Part shown: positions 1-8,412 of the stretch, piece after piece | Position numbering within the stretch: position 1 is the stretch's first letter | Layout of the letters: the number at the start of each line of letters is the position of its first letter | NCBI GenBank assembly: GCA_946538445.1 | Contig: CAMNGO010000011.1 | Location: 1 to 23,629, forward strand | Length of the DNA: 23,629 nucleotides | Source: an uncultured Lachnospiraceae bacterium | GTDB lineage: Bacteria; Bacillota; Clostridia; Lachnospirales; Lachnospiraceae | Direction of reading: 5' to 3' | Notes under the pieces: model-generated | Database searches by the model: none | The model's input: only the letters and a program-made list of their open reading frames with translations | Told to the model about the DNA's origin: nothing | Position numbers and translations under genes: made by a program

Positions 1-36
1 TTCTGTATCTTTCGGTAATAATTCTTTAATATCCAT
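1..36 (-). CDS. 5' end of an unidentified gene, cut by the window edge
   Basis: Reading the minus strand from base 36 gives an open frame starting MDIKELLPKDTE that runs off the left edge after 12 codons. An AAAGGAG ribosome binding site lies a few bases upstream, and an extended -10 box sits about 95 bases upstream, so this is very likely a true gene start. Twelve residues are too few to name a product. Confidence 0.6.
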   Translation of the reverse strand, partial: MDIKELLPKDTE

Positions 37-127
37 AATCACTACTCCTTTTTGCTTTGTTCTATCTCTGATTCTCCGGGAGATAAGTCCCGTTTGATGA
101 CATAATAAGCCAAATTTATTATAAACG

Positions 128-136
128 ATTATAGCA
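128..136 (-). promoter_or_regulatory. Extended -10 promoter of the left-edge gene
   Basis: On the minus strand this reads TGCTATAAT, a perfect extended -10 (TG-N-TATAAT). No good -35 is visible 17 bases upstream, as is common for extended -10 promoters. The leader that follows carries a small hairpin (CGGGA at 77-81 pairing with TCCCG at 88-92). The rest of the 197-base gap between the left-edge gene and the LtaS-like gene is AT-rich, and I see no convincing terminator for the latter. Confidence 0.55.
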
Positions 137-233
137 TAGACTCCGCATTTATACTATGAAAAAAATTGACTCTGCATGGTAATCATCGGTCATCATTTTA
201 CAGAAATTCACAAAATAAAATCCATGTACCAAT

Positions 234-2345
234 CTATTTTCCATGGAGATAGAAAAAAGAACTGATCTGATCTTCTTTACCGAAGATGTTATTATACTCC
301 AGAAGCTGGTATTCCCTGATCTTGGAATAATAAGGAGAAGTCTCGTCTTTCAGGTCATAATAGTTCCCGTCCGCCCCCCAGTATCCAAGAGCATTGATGC
401 AGGGGATCTCTTTTTTCAGCTCTGTGAGATAATCGAGGTAGCCGGTGGTTTCGATCCCGGTGATCCGGGCGAGATATGTGGCCAGATAATTATTGCTGGT
501 TCTCTCCACGAAATGATCCCCGATCTCGTAATTAGCCCAGATCAGAAACGGAACCTGATACAGCCGTTCCAATTCCTCCCCCTCAAGCTCACTGATTTTT
601 TTTCCCAGAAGGGCATTATAGAACTCCTCGTCCAGATCAGGCTGATGGTCCCCGAAGAATACAATGACGGTGGGATCTTTCACTTTCTCAAAATACTCCA
701 CCAGGTACTTTAATGCCTCATCAGACATTTTCATCATGTTGAGATATTGTTCCACCCGGCTGTAATAGGAAAGCGATCCTTCAATCTGCACCTCATTTCC
801 TGTCTCATAAAGGGTACCGTCGTAACTTCCGTGATTCTGCATAGTCACGTTAAACAGGTAGAAGGGTTGGTCATTCTTTTTATTCTGCTCATAGATCTCG
901 ATCAGCTTTTTATAATCTTCCTCATCGGTGATATGGTAGTTTACGGTATCCGTAAAGACGGAGAAAGCATCGGAGGTAAAAAACCGGTCAAAGCCCATCA
1001 GAGGATAGATTTTATACCTGCTGTAGCCGGTATTATAGTAAGGATGAAGGGCATAGGCCGGGGAAAAGCCCTGGTCTTTCAGGGTCTGGGTTAATCCCGG
1101 GACCTGGCTCCTCAGATAGAGCTGGTAGGGGACCGAATTATCCGGGAGAAAAGCCAAAGTATTTCCGGTGAGAAATTCGAATTCGGAATTGGCAGTGTTT
1201 CCTCCAAAGACCGATGTGTAGGTATATCCCCTGATCGTATTTTTCAGCTTCCGGAAATATGGCATGTAATCCCGGGACAGTTTCAGATCTCCCAGAGTCT
1301 TCAGGTCCGCGAAGGACTCATTCATCACCACGATAACATTGGGAGTTTTCTTGGGAAGTTTGATGTCTCCTGTCAGGTCTCCATCCTCTCCCCCTTCCTG
1401 GTCCGTGTTGTCCTGACTTCCTTTTTCCGTCTGGAACCGGCGGATGATCTCCTCCACTTTTTCCGTGGAATAATCCTCGGGCTGGGAGACATGAAGATAA
1501 CCGAAAGTCCGGATGGTGGTAAGTAAAGTGCCGTAGAAGCGATATTTATATTGGGGGCGGTAGACCCGGAAGTCCACGCCGATATCCCCCAGAAATGAAC
1601 TGTAGACATAAACCTGACAGATAACGATCCAGACTGCGGCACAAGCTGCCATGTAGATAAAGCGAAACCTTCTCTTCGGAAATAAAGGAAGGCTCTTCAA
1701 TTTCAGCAGAAGGGCAATCATGACGATCGCCAACATGAGGAACTCCGCAGAGTCCACATCCATCTGTATCTGATAAGTGTTGGCTACCGAAAGGGCCGTC
1801 CCGGCAGAATAGATGTCCGAAGCGATAAATGACATGCTTCTCCACACGGTCAATTCGTAATTAAAGAAGCCGAAAAGGGCGGTGAGCAGAATCATACCTA
1901 ATGAAGCATTCCGAACACTGTTAAACAGGAAAAGAAGCACAAGAAATATCGCATAGTATAATGCCAGGTCCAGCAGCAGGTAGAGGATCGGAATACGGAA
2001 TACCGGCACCCAGAACTGGGCGTTATTATAGAATTCCAGCCATAAAAAAGCAAAGAAGGGCATGGCGAAAGCCAGGATCCGGGTTAAGATCCGGTTCGTT
2101 TTCTCCTTCAGTTCTACCTGTTTGACCGTCAGGAACACAAGGATGGCAAAAAGTCCGCCGCAGATACATAAAGAGTCAGCGTAAAAGCGTTCCATGAAGT
2201 TGCTGACATTTCCGTTGTAATAAAGGTGAGGCTGTGCAAAGAAGGCGGCCGCCAGACATGCTTCCATCACAAGGAGGAAGTTTCTGCCGCTCCTGCTCTT
2301 CCAGAAATCATGTATTCCCAGATGAAACCTCTTCTTTTTCTTCAT
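234..2345 (-). CDS. LtaS/MdoB-like phosphoglycerol transferase (sulfatase fold)
   Basis: This 703-residue membrane protein has roughly seven hydrophobic segments in its first 250 residues, a charged linker near 300-335, and an extracellular sulfatase-type domain. The catalytic marks of lipoteichoic acid synthases are present: E343 in MNESFAD, the nucleophile T384 in FGGNTANSEFE, an NHG motif, and D566-H567 in FGDHQPDL. Known family members polymerise or transfer glycerol phosphate from phosphatidylglycerol onto a glycolipid or wall glycan on the outer membrane face. The start is supported by GGAGG upstream of ATG. It lies 63 bases after glgA with a hairpin between them. It could be a true LTA synthase or a phosphoglycerol decorating enzyme; the sequence alone does not decide. 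Confidence 0.85.
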   Translation of the reverse strand: MKKKKRFHLGIHDFWKSRSGRNFLLVMEACLAAAFFAQPHLYYNGNVSNFMERFYADSLCICGGLFAILVFLTVKQVELKEKTNRILTRILAFAMPFFAFLWLEFYNNAQFWVPVFRIPILYLLLDLALYYAIFLVLLFLFNSVRNASLGMILLTALFGFFNYELTVWRSMSFIASDIYSAGTALSVANTYQIQMDVDSAEFLMLAIVMIALLLKLKSLPLFPKRRFRFIYMAACAAVWIVICQVYVYSSFLGDIGVDFRVYRPQYKYRFYGTLLTTIRTFGYLHVSQPEDYSTEKVEEIIRRFQTEKGSQDNTDQEGGEDGDLTGDIKLPKKTPNVIVVMNESFADLKTLGDLKLSRDYMPYFRKLKNTIRGYTYTSVFGGNTANSEFEFLTGNTLAFLPDNSVPYQLYLRSQVPGLTQTLKDQGFSPAYALHPYYNTGYSRYKIYPLMGFDRFFTSDAFSVFTDTVNYHITDEEDYKKLIEIYEQNKKNDQPFYLFNVTMQNHGSYDGTLYETGNEVQIEGSLSYYSRVEQYLNMMKMSDEALKYLVEYFEKVKDPTVIVFFGDHQPDLDEEFYNALLGKKISELEGEELERLYQVPFLIWANYEIGDHFVERTSNNYLATYLARITGIETTGYLDYLTELKKEIPCINALGYWGADGNYYDLKDETSPYYSKIREYQLLEYNNIFGKEDQISSFFYLHGK

Positions 2346-2381
2346 AAGTGACCTCCGATGTAAGATTCAAGGATAAAGCTT

Positions 2382-2404
2382 CAGGCGGGAATACTTCCCG
2401 CCTG
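2382..2404 (-). terminator. Hairpin after glgA, probable weak terminator
   Basis: A perfect 10-bp stem (CAGGCGGGAA with TTCCCGCCTG) closes a 3-base loop just after the glgA stop. On the minus strand the following bases are AAGCTTTATCC, a poor U tract, so termination may be partial and the LtaS-like gene may be reached by read-through. Confidence 0.55.
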
Positions 2405-2408
2405 TACC

Positions 2409-3860
2409 TTATCTTCCGATCAGAGCATTATAGAGCTCTTCATATTTCTTCTTGGAAACACCCCATGACAGATCCTTCTTCATTCCGTGTTTCACCAGCT
2501 CGGTCCAATGCTGCGGCTGGTCATAGAAGATGTATTTACTGTAATTGATGGTATCGATCAACTCTTCTGCATTGTAGTTTCGGAAAGAGAATCCGTCACC
2601 GGTTCCCTCGAACTCATTCAGAGGGATGACCGTATCTTTAAGACCTCCGGTCTCACGTACGATAGGTACAGTCCCATAGCGGAAGGAGATGATCTGAGTC
2701 AGACCACATGGTTCAAACAAGGATGGTACCAGGAATGAATCCGCAGCCGCATATAGCTTGTGAGCCAGCGGATCGGAATAAGTAATGTTGGCGGAAACTT
2801 TATCCGGGAAGCGGGAAGCATAATAGCGGAACATATCCTCATAACGATGCTCTCCGGTTCCCACTACCACCAACTGGGTACTCTCATCCAGAATCCGATC
2901 CATGGCAACCTGAACCAGGTCCAGTCCCTTCTGGTCTGTCAGACGTGAGATCAGACCGATCAGATAGGCGTTGGGATCCACCTTAAGGCCCAGTTCTTTC
3001 TGCAGGGCCTCTTTGTTGGCAGCCTTCCCTTTCCTGTAGGTCTTTAAAGAATAATTCTTGTAGATGGACTCATCGGTGCGGGGATCGTATATGGTGTTAT
3101 CGATCCCGTTTACGATACCATACAGACTCTGCTTTCTGGCAGATAAAAGGCCATTTAACCCCTCGCCGAAATAATCCGTCTGGATCTCCTCGGCATAGGT
3201 ACGGCTGACGGTGGTAATAAAATCGGCATAGACGATTCCACCCTTTAACATATTGGCATCCCTCCGGAACTCCAGCTTATCCGGCGTAAACAGGTAACCC
3301 GGAAGACCGGACAATCCCATCACGGTATCGATGTCCCAGATACCCTGGAATCTCAGATTATGAATCGTCATGATGGTCTTGATATCCCAGAAGAAGGGAT
3401 TTGCAGAAAATTCATTTTTCAGGTAGACCGGAACAAATCCTGTCTGCCAGTCATGACAATGGATGATATCCGGCTTAAAATCGATCACAGGAAGGATCGC
3501 CAGCACTGCTTTACTGAAGAAGATAAACTTCTCCACATCAGTGCGGGTGTCGGAATAGGGAGTAGGCCCCCCGAAATAATCCAGATTGTCAATAAAATAG
3601 TAGGTGATGCCCTGGTACTCATACTTCATGATGCCCACATGAGCGCTGGGTACATAGGGGCCGGTGCCCATATAAAAATGAGTCACGTATTTGAATTCGT
3701 TTCTAAACTTATCAGGTATGGCTTCATAATTCGGTATTACAACACGAACATCCCACTCTGACCTGTTGAATTCCTTTGGAAGAGCTCCCACAACATCTGC
3801 CAGGCCTCCCGTTTTGATAAAAGGAACACACTCGGATGCAGCAAATAATATCTTTTTCAT
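2409..3860 (-). CDS. glgA: Glycogen synthase (ADP-glucose type, GT5)
   Basis: This cytoplasmic enzyme transfers glucose from ADP-glucose to the non-reducing end of alpha-1,4-glucan. Its 483 residues fit the GT5 family. The N-terminal half carries KTGGLADVVGALP (K16-L20), the ADP-glucose binding loop, and HCHDWQTG. The C-terminal half has the retaining-enzyme signature FEPCGLTQ with E383, matching the essential glutamate of E. coli GlgA. The start has AGGAGG upstream of ATG. No other glycogen gene (glgB, glgC, glgD, glgP) is in the window. It follows hisC after 101 bases, in which I see no convincing promoter, so it may be co-transcribed with the hisC-prfA block. Confidence 0.95.
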   Translation of the reverse strand: MKKILFAASECVPFIKTGGLADVVGALPKEFNRSEWDVRVVIPNYEAIPDKFRNEFKYVTHFYMGTGPYVPSAHVGIMKYEYQGITYYFIDNLDYFGGPTPYSDTRTDVEKFIFFSKAVLAILPVIDFKPDIIHCHDWQTGFVPVYLKNEFSANPFFWDIKTIMTIHNLRFQGIWDIDTVMGLSGLPGYLFTPDKLEFRRDANMLKGGIVYADFITTVSRTYAEEIQTDYFGEGLNGLLSARKQSLYGIVNGIDNTIYDPRTDESIYKNYSLKTYRKGKAANKEALQKELGLKVDPNAYLIGLISRLTDQKGLDLVQVAMDRILDESTQLVVVGTGEHRYEDMFRYYASRFPDKVSANITYSDPLAHKLYAAADSFLVPSLFEPCGLTQIISFRYGTVPIVRETGGLKDTVIPLNEFEGTGDGFSFRNYNAEELIDTINYSKYIFYDQPQHWTELVKHGMKKDLSWGVSKKKYEELYNALIGR

Positions 3861-3961
3861 AAGTAACCTCCTGATGGGTATCCTCTGTAGTTAAAGTATC
3901 TTCATTGTACAATAAAACAATAGGCTTGCCTACATTTTTTTACAGCTCCTCGTGAATTTCT

Positions 3962-5026
3962 TTAAGTAGCCGCGATAAATCTCTTTAAGAACGAGAGGAA
4001 TGCCTCCATCTCTTCCCTGGTTCCTATGGTGATTCTCAGATAGTTATCGATTCGCGGTTTGGCAAAGTAGCGGACATAGATGTCCTCTTTTCTGGCTTCC
4101 TCGAAGATCTCCCTGGCGGGGATGGACTCATGGCTGGCAAAGATAAAATTCGCTTTGGAATCCGGAAAACGGAAGCCCAGCTGTCTCATTTCTTCTTTAA
4201 ACCACTCTCTTGTATCGATGATCCTGGAGACACTTTCCCTGAAATACTCCTCGTCTTCGACGGAAGCAGTGCCCCAAAGAATGGATGGCTGATCCATGGT
4301 ATAGGAATTGAAAGAATACTTGACATCATTTAAAGCCTTTATGAGCTTTTCGGACCCCATGGCATAGCCGATCCGCATGCCTGCCATGGACCGGGATTTG
4401 GAGAAGGTCTGGACAACCAGAAGATTCTCATAACGATCCAACAGGCTCCTGGCGGAGATCCCGCCAAAGTCGATGTAGGCTTCGTCGATGATAACGATGA
4501 CATCCTGATTGTGGGCAATGATATCCTCCATCTCATCCAGAGGCATCAGAAGGCCGGTTGGGGCGTTGGGATTGGGAAAGATGACTCCACCGTTCTCCCC
4601 ATAGTAATCCTCTTTGGCGATGCAGAAGTTCTCATCCAAGGCCTTCGTCTCATAGGGGATACGGAAAAGATCCGCCCACACATCATAGAAGGAATAGGTA
4701 ATGTCCGGGAAGAAAACAGGTTTCCCACTGTTAAAGAAAGTGAGATAAGCCATGGCCAGGACATCATCAGAACCTACTCCCACAAAAACCCGGTCAGGGC
4801 TAAGCCCCTGGTATGCCGCGATGGCATGCACCAGCATGGAAGCAGCCGGATCAGGATACAAGCGCAATCTCTCGTATAATGAACTGTCTTTCATGGAATC
4901 CAGGACCTTGGGGGAAGGCGGGTAAGGATTCTCATTTGTATTTAATTTGATCAGTTTGTCCTTCTTTGGTTGTTCTCCCGGTACGTACGGTACCACTCTG
5001 CGGATATTCTTCTCCCAGGGTCTCAT
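3962..5026 (-). CDS. hisC: Histidinol-phosphate aminotransferase (class I/II PLP enzyme)
   Basis: Predicted to interconvert histidinol phosphate and imidazole-acetol phosphate using glutamate/2-oxoglutarate in histidine synthesis. Motifs seen are NTNENPYPPSP near the N-terminus, IIDEAYIDF, the PLP lysine K210 in TFSKSRSMAGMRIGYA, and a C-terminal LRITIGT. I place the start at 5026, not at the ATG at 5032: GGAGG (5034-5038) lies only 1 base from the outer ATG but 7 bases from the inner one. This gives 354 residues and 2 bases after the prfA stop, so translation is probably coupled to prfA. No other his gene is nearby. Related family members (phenylalanine or threonine-phosphate enzymes) cannot be excluded, but HisC is the best fit. 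Confidence 0.85.
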   Translation of the reverse strand: MRPWEKNIRRVVPYVPGEQPKKDKLIKLNTNENPYPPSPKVLDSMKDSSLYERLRLYPDPAASMLVHAIAAYQGLSPDRVFVGVGSDDVLAMAYLTFFNSGKPVFFPDITYSFYDVWADLFRIPYETKALDENFCIAKEDYYGENGGVIFPNPNAPTGLLMPLDEMEDIIAHNQDVIVIIDEAYIDFGGISARSLLDRYENLLVVQTFSKSRSMAGMRIGYAMGSEKLIKALNDVKYSFNSYTMDQPSILWGTASVEDEEYFRESVSRIIDTREWFKEEMRQLGFRFPDSKANFIFASHESIPAREIFEEARKEDIYVRYFAKPRIDNYLRITIGTREEMEAFLSFLKRFIAAT

Positions 5027-5028
5027 AA

Positions 5029-6108
5029 TCATCCCTCCATTTCCTGGAGTTTGGACAGCTTGGCTGCCTGGTCTGCTGCGATGAGGCTGTCGATTATTTC
5101 ATCCAGATCTCCGTTCAGAATATTTTCCAGACGGTGCAGGGTCAGTTTGATACGGTGGTCTGTAACTCTTCCCTGGGGGAAATTGTAAGTGCGGATCTTC
5201 TCCGCACGGTCACCGGTACCGATCTGGCTCTTGCGCAGTTCTGCCTCCGCGTCATGTGCCTTGGCCTGTTCCAGTTCATAGAGTCTGGAACGAAGAACCT
5301 TCAGAGCTTTGTCTTTATTCTTTAACTGTGATTTCTCATCCTGACAGGATACCACGATGCCGGTAGGTATGTGGGTCAGCCTGACTGCGGAGTCAGTGGT
5401 ATTGACACACTGCCCGCCGTTTCCTGAAGCACGGAACACATCAAAGCGGCAATCGTTCATATCAATCTGAACATCCACTTCCTCGGCCTCCGGCATGATG
5501 GCCACTGTGATGGTGGAAGTATGGATCCTTCCTCCGGATTCGGTGGCCGGGATACGCTGAACACGGTGTACCCCGCTCTCATATTTCAGGCGGGAGTAGC
5601 ATCCCTGGCCGTTGATCATGAAGGACACTTCCTTGAAGCCCCCGATCCCGCTTTCATTTACATCGATAAACTCGGTCTTCCAGCGTCTGGAGTCCGCATA
5701 GTTCTTGTACATGCGATAGATCTCAGCAGCGAACAGGGCAGCTTCATCACCGCCTGCACCGGCACGGATCTCCACGATAACATTCTTCTCATCGTTGGGG
5801 TCTTTGGGAAGCAGAAGAATCTTAAGCTGCTCTTCACACCTGGAGACATTCTCCTTGGCCTCGGATAACTCTTCCTTGAGCATCTCTCTCATCTCTTCAT
5901 CATTTTCCGACTCCAGCATGTCCAGACTGTCCTCGATGGTCTGTTTTGCTTCGGTATACTCTTTATATTTCTCAACAATCGGTGTGAGATCATTCTGCTC
6001 TTTCATCAGAGCCCGGAATCTCTCCTGGTCATTCACCACATCCGGCTCGCTCAGCTCGGACATGACTTCCTCCAGCCGTCTCACCAGATCTTCTAAACGG
6101 TCAAACAT
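5029..6108 (-). CDS. prfA: Peptide chain release factor 1
   Basis: RF1 recognises UAA and UAG stop codons in the ribosomal A site and triggers peptide release. At 359 residues it has the family length. The catalytic GGQ loop is at residues 231-233 (GNGGQCVNTTDSAVR), and the PxT stop-codon tripeptide is present as PAT in RIPATESGGRIHTS, which separates it from RF2 (SPF). The residue after GGQ is Cys rather than the His of E. coli RF1, a substitution I believe is common in Clostridia. The start has GGAGG upstream of ATG. Its partner prmC lies 48 bases upstream, the common arrangement because PrmC methylates the GGQ glutamine. Confidence 0.97.
   Translation of the reverse strand: MFDRLEDLVRRLEEVMSELSEPDVVNDQERFRALMKEQNDLTPIVEKYKEYTEAKQTIEDSLDMLESENDEEMREMLKEELSEAKENVSRCEEQLKILLLPKDPNDEKNVIVEIRAGAGGDEAALFAAEIYRMYKNYADSRRWKTEFIDVNESGIGGFKEVSFMINGQGCYSRLKYESGVHRVQRIPATESGGRIHTSTITVAIMPEAEEVDVQIDMNDCRFDVFRASGNGGQCVNTTDSAVRLTHIPTGIVVSCQDEKSQLKNKDKALKVLRSRLYELEQAKAHDAEAELRKSQIGTGDRAEKIRTYNFPQGRVTDHRIKLTLHRLENILNGDLDEIIDSLIAADQAAKLSKLQEMEG
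5034..5038 (-). promoter_or_regulatory. Ribosome binding site that decides the hisC start
   Basis: GGAGG on the minus strand is formed by the last codons of prfA. It is 7 bases from the ATG at 5026 but only 1 base from the ATG at 5032, so the inner start is the usable one. Confidence 0.7.
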
Positions 6109-6156
6109 ATTCTTCCTCCGTCTTGTATCTTCTTGATCATATGTCGTTTTTAATCA

Positions 6157-7032
6157 TTATGATAATCTTCCACAGATAATTCTGTCAAGACCTGCCAGAT
6201 CTTTCCGGACAGATATCTCCCGGAAATCATGGCATCTCATAAGGTCTTCCACTGCTTCTGCCTGGTCTGCACCGATCTCATAAAACAGAATTCCGCCCTC
6301 CTTCAGATGCCGGCGGGCTCCCTCCGTAATTCTCCGGTAATACACAAGACCGTCCTCCCTGCCGTCCAGAGCCAGGAGGGGTTCATGGTCTCTGACCTCA
6401 GGCATCAGGTCCTTCAATACCCCGGTGGGGATGTAAGGGGGGTTGGACGCGATCAGGTCAAAGCGTCTCTCCTCCCGGGGCAAGCTGTCCAGGGCATCAT
6501 AGAGGTCTCCCTGGACAAGGGTCACAGAGGCGCCAAGATCCCTGGCATTTGTTTCGGCCAGGTCCAGGGCATCCCGGGACAGGTCGGAAAGAACCACATC
6601 CACATCCGGGCAGAGGAGCTTTAAGCTGATCCCGATGCAGCCACTGCCCGTACAGAGGTCCAGCAGTCTGATCCTGTCTTTTTTCTCACCCGTCTTCCCC
6701 TGCTCCCTGATGGAACGAACCACTTCCTCCACCAGGCATTCGGTATCCTGCCTGGGAATCAGCACTCTCTCATCCACATGGAAGGAATAGCCCATAAATT
6801 CACAGACACCCATCAGGTACTGGAGGGGGACGTGCCCTTCTCTTTTTGTCAGCATCTCCTCCAGGGCACCCAGAGATTCCCCTGAGATCTCTCTCTCGGG
6901 ATCCAGGTAATAATCTGCCCGGGAAACACAGAGCAGCCAGTCAAGGAATACCCAGCATTCATAATCATAGGACTCGATGCCCGCCTTTTCCAGGCGGTCA
7001 CATATCATACTCCGAATCTCTTTTAACTTCAT
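6157..7032 (-). CDS. prmC: Release factor glutamine N5-methyltransferase
   Basis: PrmC methylates the glutamine of the GGQ motif of release factors with S-adenosylmethionine, which raises termination efficiency. The 291-residue protein has an N-terminal helical recognition domain with PLQYLMG and LIPRQDTE, the SAM loop LLDLCTGSGCIG, and the catalytic NPPY at 197-200. The frame opens further upstream, but the start MKLKEIR at 7032 is chosen because the extension lies inside the end of the DUF1385 gene and lacks family similarity, while GAGG precedes 7032 by about 9 bases. It begins 4 bases after the DUF1385 stop and so is co-transcribed with it. Confidence 0.95.
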   Translation of the reverse strand: MKLKEIRSMICDRLEKAGIESYDYECWVFLDWLLCVSRADYYLDPEREISGESLGALEEMLTKREGHVPLQYLMGVCEFMGYSFHVDERVLIPRQDTECLVEEVVRSIREQGKTGEKKDRIRLLDLCTGSGCIGISLKLLCPDVDVVLSDLSRDALDLAETNARDLGASVTLVQGDLYDALDSLPREERRFDLIASNPPYIPTGVLKDLMPEVRDHEPLLALDGREDGLVYYRRITEGARRHLKEGGILFYEIGADQAEAVEDLMRCHDFREISVRKDLAGLDRIICGRLS

Positions 7033-7036
7033 GGTG

Positions 7037-7981
7037 TCAATCCTCGATTTCTCCCCTGCGCATGGCTTCCTGATAAGCACGCCAGTCAAAAATACTGTCC
7101 ACGGAAGTTATGGCAACTTCTATCATATCCAGATCCGGCTCTTTGGTGGTCAGATACTGGAGACAAAGTCCGGGTCTGCTCAGGGCTGAAATCACTTTGT
7201 TATCGCTTCTTCCTGCAAGACGAATGAACTCGAAAGAGATTCCGGCCACCACCGGAATCAGCAGGAGCCTGCAGATAAAGCGGAGCCACAGAGTATCCAC
7301 ACGGATGAACATAAAGACCAGGATACTGATGATCATAACGATCAGCAGAAAACTGGTACCGCATCTTTTGTGAAGGCGGGAATGTTTCTTTACGTTCTCC
7401 GGAGTCAGCGGTTCCCCGCTTTCCAGACAGTTGATGGTTTTATGTTCTGCACCGTGGTACATAAATACCCTTCGTATGTCCTCCATCCTTGAGATCGCCA
7501 CCACATACAGAAGGAAAATCGACACACGGATCAATCCCTCGATCAGGGTTCGGATGGTGCAAGACTGGATTACCTTCTTTAATAATTCCGACAGAAAGAA
7601 GGGGAGAAGCATAAAGATGGCCACTGCCATCAGGATGGAGATAACCAGGGTGATTCCCATAAAGACACTGTCGCTCTTCTCTCCGAATACCTTCTTGGTA
7701 AAAGCCTCCAGACGATCCGGCTCTGCTTCTTCCTCATCCAGGACAAATTCCGAGGAGAACATCAGGGTTTTCATCCCGATATACATGGACTCTCCGAAGG
7801 CACATACCCCCCGGACGATGGGCAGGTTCAGGATCGGATATCTCTTTATCACAGACTGATAAGAGTCTTTTTTCACTTCAATTTCATGATTTGGTTTCCT
7901 GACGGCTACGGCATACTGATCTTCATTCTTCATCATTACACCTTCCATGACCGCCTGTCCGCCGATGGTAGTTCTTTTCAA
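7037..7981 (-). CDS. DUF1385 (YqhQ-like) integral membrane protein, TTG start
   Basis: Family of unknown biochemical role, widespread in Firmicutes and often next to prmC/prfA/rpmE. Diagnostic motifs are TTIGGQAVMEGVMM at the N-terminus, MYHGAEHKTINC and HKRCGTSFL. About four membrane segments are visible in the middle and C-terminal half. The frame stays open to an ATG at 8050, but that ATG lies inside the rpmE terminator hairpin. A TTG at 7981 with AAAGGAGG 7 bases upstream is the real start and puts GGQAVMEG at the correct N-terminal position, giving 314 residues. The conserved His and Cys residues hint at metal or redox chemistry, but no function is known to me. Confidence 0.9.
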   Translation of the reverse strand: MKRTTIGGQAVMEGVMMKNEDQYAVAVRKPNHEIEVKKDSYQSVIKRYPILNLPIVRGVCAFGESMYIGMKTLMFSSEFVLDEEEAEPDRLEAFTKKVFGEKSDSVFMGITLVISILMAVAIFMLLPFFLSELLKKVIQSCTIRTLIEGLIRVSIFLLYVVAISRMEDIRRVFMYHGAEHKTINCLESGEPLTPENVKKHSRLHKRCGTSFLLIVMIISILVFMFIRVDTLWLRFICRLLLIPVVAGISFEFIRLAGRSDNKVISALSRPGLCLQYLTTKEPDLDMIEVAITSVDSIFDWRAYQEAMRRGEIED

Positions 7982-7987
7982 ATGGAT

Positions 7988-7995
7988 CCTCCTTT
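7988..7995 (-). promoter_or_regulatory. Ribosome binding site for the TTG start of DUF1385
   Basis: AAAGGAGG on the minus strand lies a few bases upstream of TTG at 7981. It shows that translation begins at the TTG and not at the upstream ATG within the hairpin. Confidence 0.75.
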
Positions 7996-8000
7996 GTTGA

Positions 8001-8063
8001 TAAAAAAGCAAAACGACGAAATCCATGTCACAGCGAGATTGATGTGACATAGATTCCGTCGCT
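8001..8063 (-). terminator. Long intrinsic terminator or attenuator after rpmE
   Basis: On the minus strand bases 8063-8043 pair with 8032-8012 in an uninterrupted 21-bp stem (three G-U pairs) around a 10-base loop, and the stem is followed by UUGCUUUUUUA. This is a strong Rho-independent terminator for rpmE. Because the DUF1385-prmC-prfA genes begin about 20 bases later without room for another promoter, it probably also sets the amount of read-through into them. Confidence 0.85.
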
Positions 8064-8082
8064 TGATGAAACCTGCCGGTTA

Positions 8083-8289
8083 TTATTTCTGAGTCATACC
8101 ATACTTACGGTTGAACTTATCAATACGTCCACGAGCCTTTGCAGCTTTCTGTGTACCTGTGTAGAATGAATGACATTTGGAACAGATTTCCACGTGGATA
8201 TCTGACTTTGTGGATCCCACTACGAACTCGTTGCCACAGTTGCAGACAACCTTTGCCTGATAATACTTTGGATGGATTCCTTCACGCAT
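8083..8289 (-). CDS. rpmE: 50S ribosomal protein L31
   Basis: L31 is a small zinc-binding protein that bridges the ribosomal subunits. The 68-residue product begins MREGIHPKYYQ, with the family's HPKY and KCHSFYTG motifs and the RxDKFNRKYG tail. It has the four-cysteine (C+) zinc site (CNCG and CSKC), so it is the zinc-dependent form rather than the zinc-free paralog. The open frame extends 25 codons further upstream, but GAGAGGTG sits just before the ATG at 8289 and the extension falls in the leader. It is transcribed from its own near-consensus promoter. Confidence 0.97.
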   Translation of the reverse strand: MREGIHPKYYQAKVVCNCGNEFVVGSTKSDIHVEICSKCHSFYTGTQKAAKARGRIDKFNRKYGMTQK

Positions 8290-8314
8290 CTTTTTCACCT
8301 CTCTACCGAAAAAT

Positions 8315-8331
8315 TCATCTATATAAGATGA
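8315..8331 (-). promoter_or_regulatory. Hairpin in the rpmE leader
   Basis: TCATCT and AGATGA form a 6-bp stem with a 5-base loop in the untranslated leader, about 25 bases before the L31 start. L31 leaders in several bacterial groups are known structured RNAs thought to bind L31. Whether this one belongs to a known class cannot be judged by eye. Confidence 0.4.
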
Positions 8332-8375
8332 TGTTAATCTAATCAATATATTACTTTGTTTCAAACAGCTTTCAC

Positions 8376-8404
8376 ATTATACCACAGAAAATCCGGCAGT
8401 GCAA
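8376..8404 (-). promoter_or_regulatory. rpmE promoter
   Basis: On the minus strand TTGCAC (8404-8399) and TATAAT (8381-8376) are separated by 17 bases, and TGG before the -10 adds an extended -10 element. This is a strong sigma-A promoter, placing the transcript start about 80 bases upstream of the L31 start codon. Confidence 0.8.
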
Positions 8405-8412
8405 GAAGAATA

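Noticed and set aside
1546..1845. Short open frames on both strands inside the LtaS-like, glgA, prfA and YfhO genes
   Set aside because: They lie within well-supported genes in other frames, lack ribosome sites and show no family features.
3861..3961. Separate promoter for glgA
   Set aside because: TTGTTT and GATACT-like boxes occur but with 14-base spacing, too poor to report.
8289..8364. N-terminal extension of L31
   Set aside because: The 25 extra codons lie in the leader with no ribosome site, and the L31 family begins at the MREGIHPKY start.
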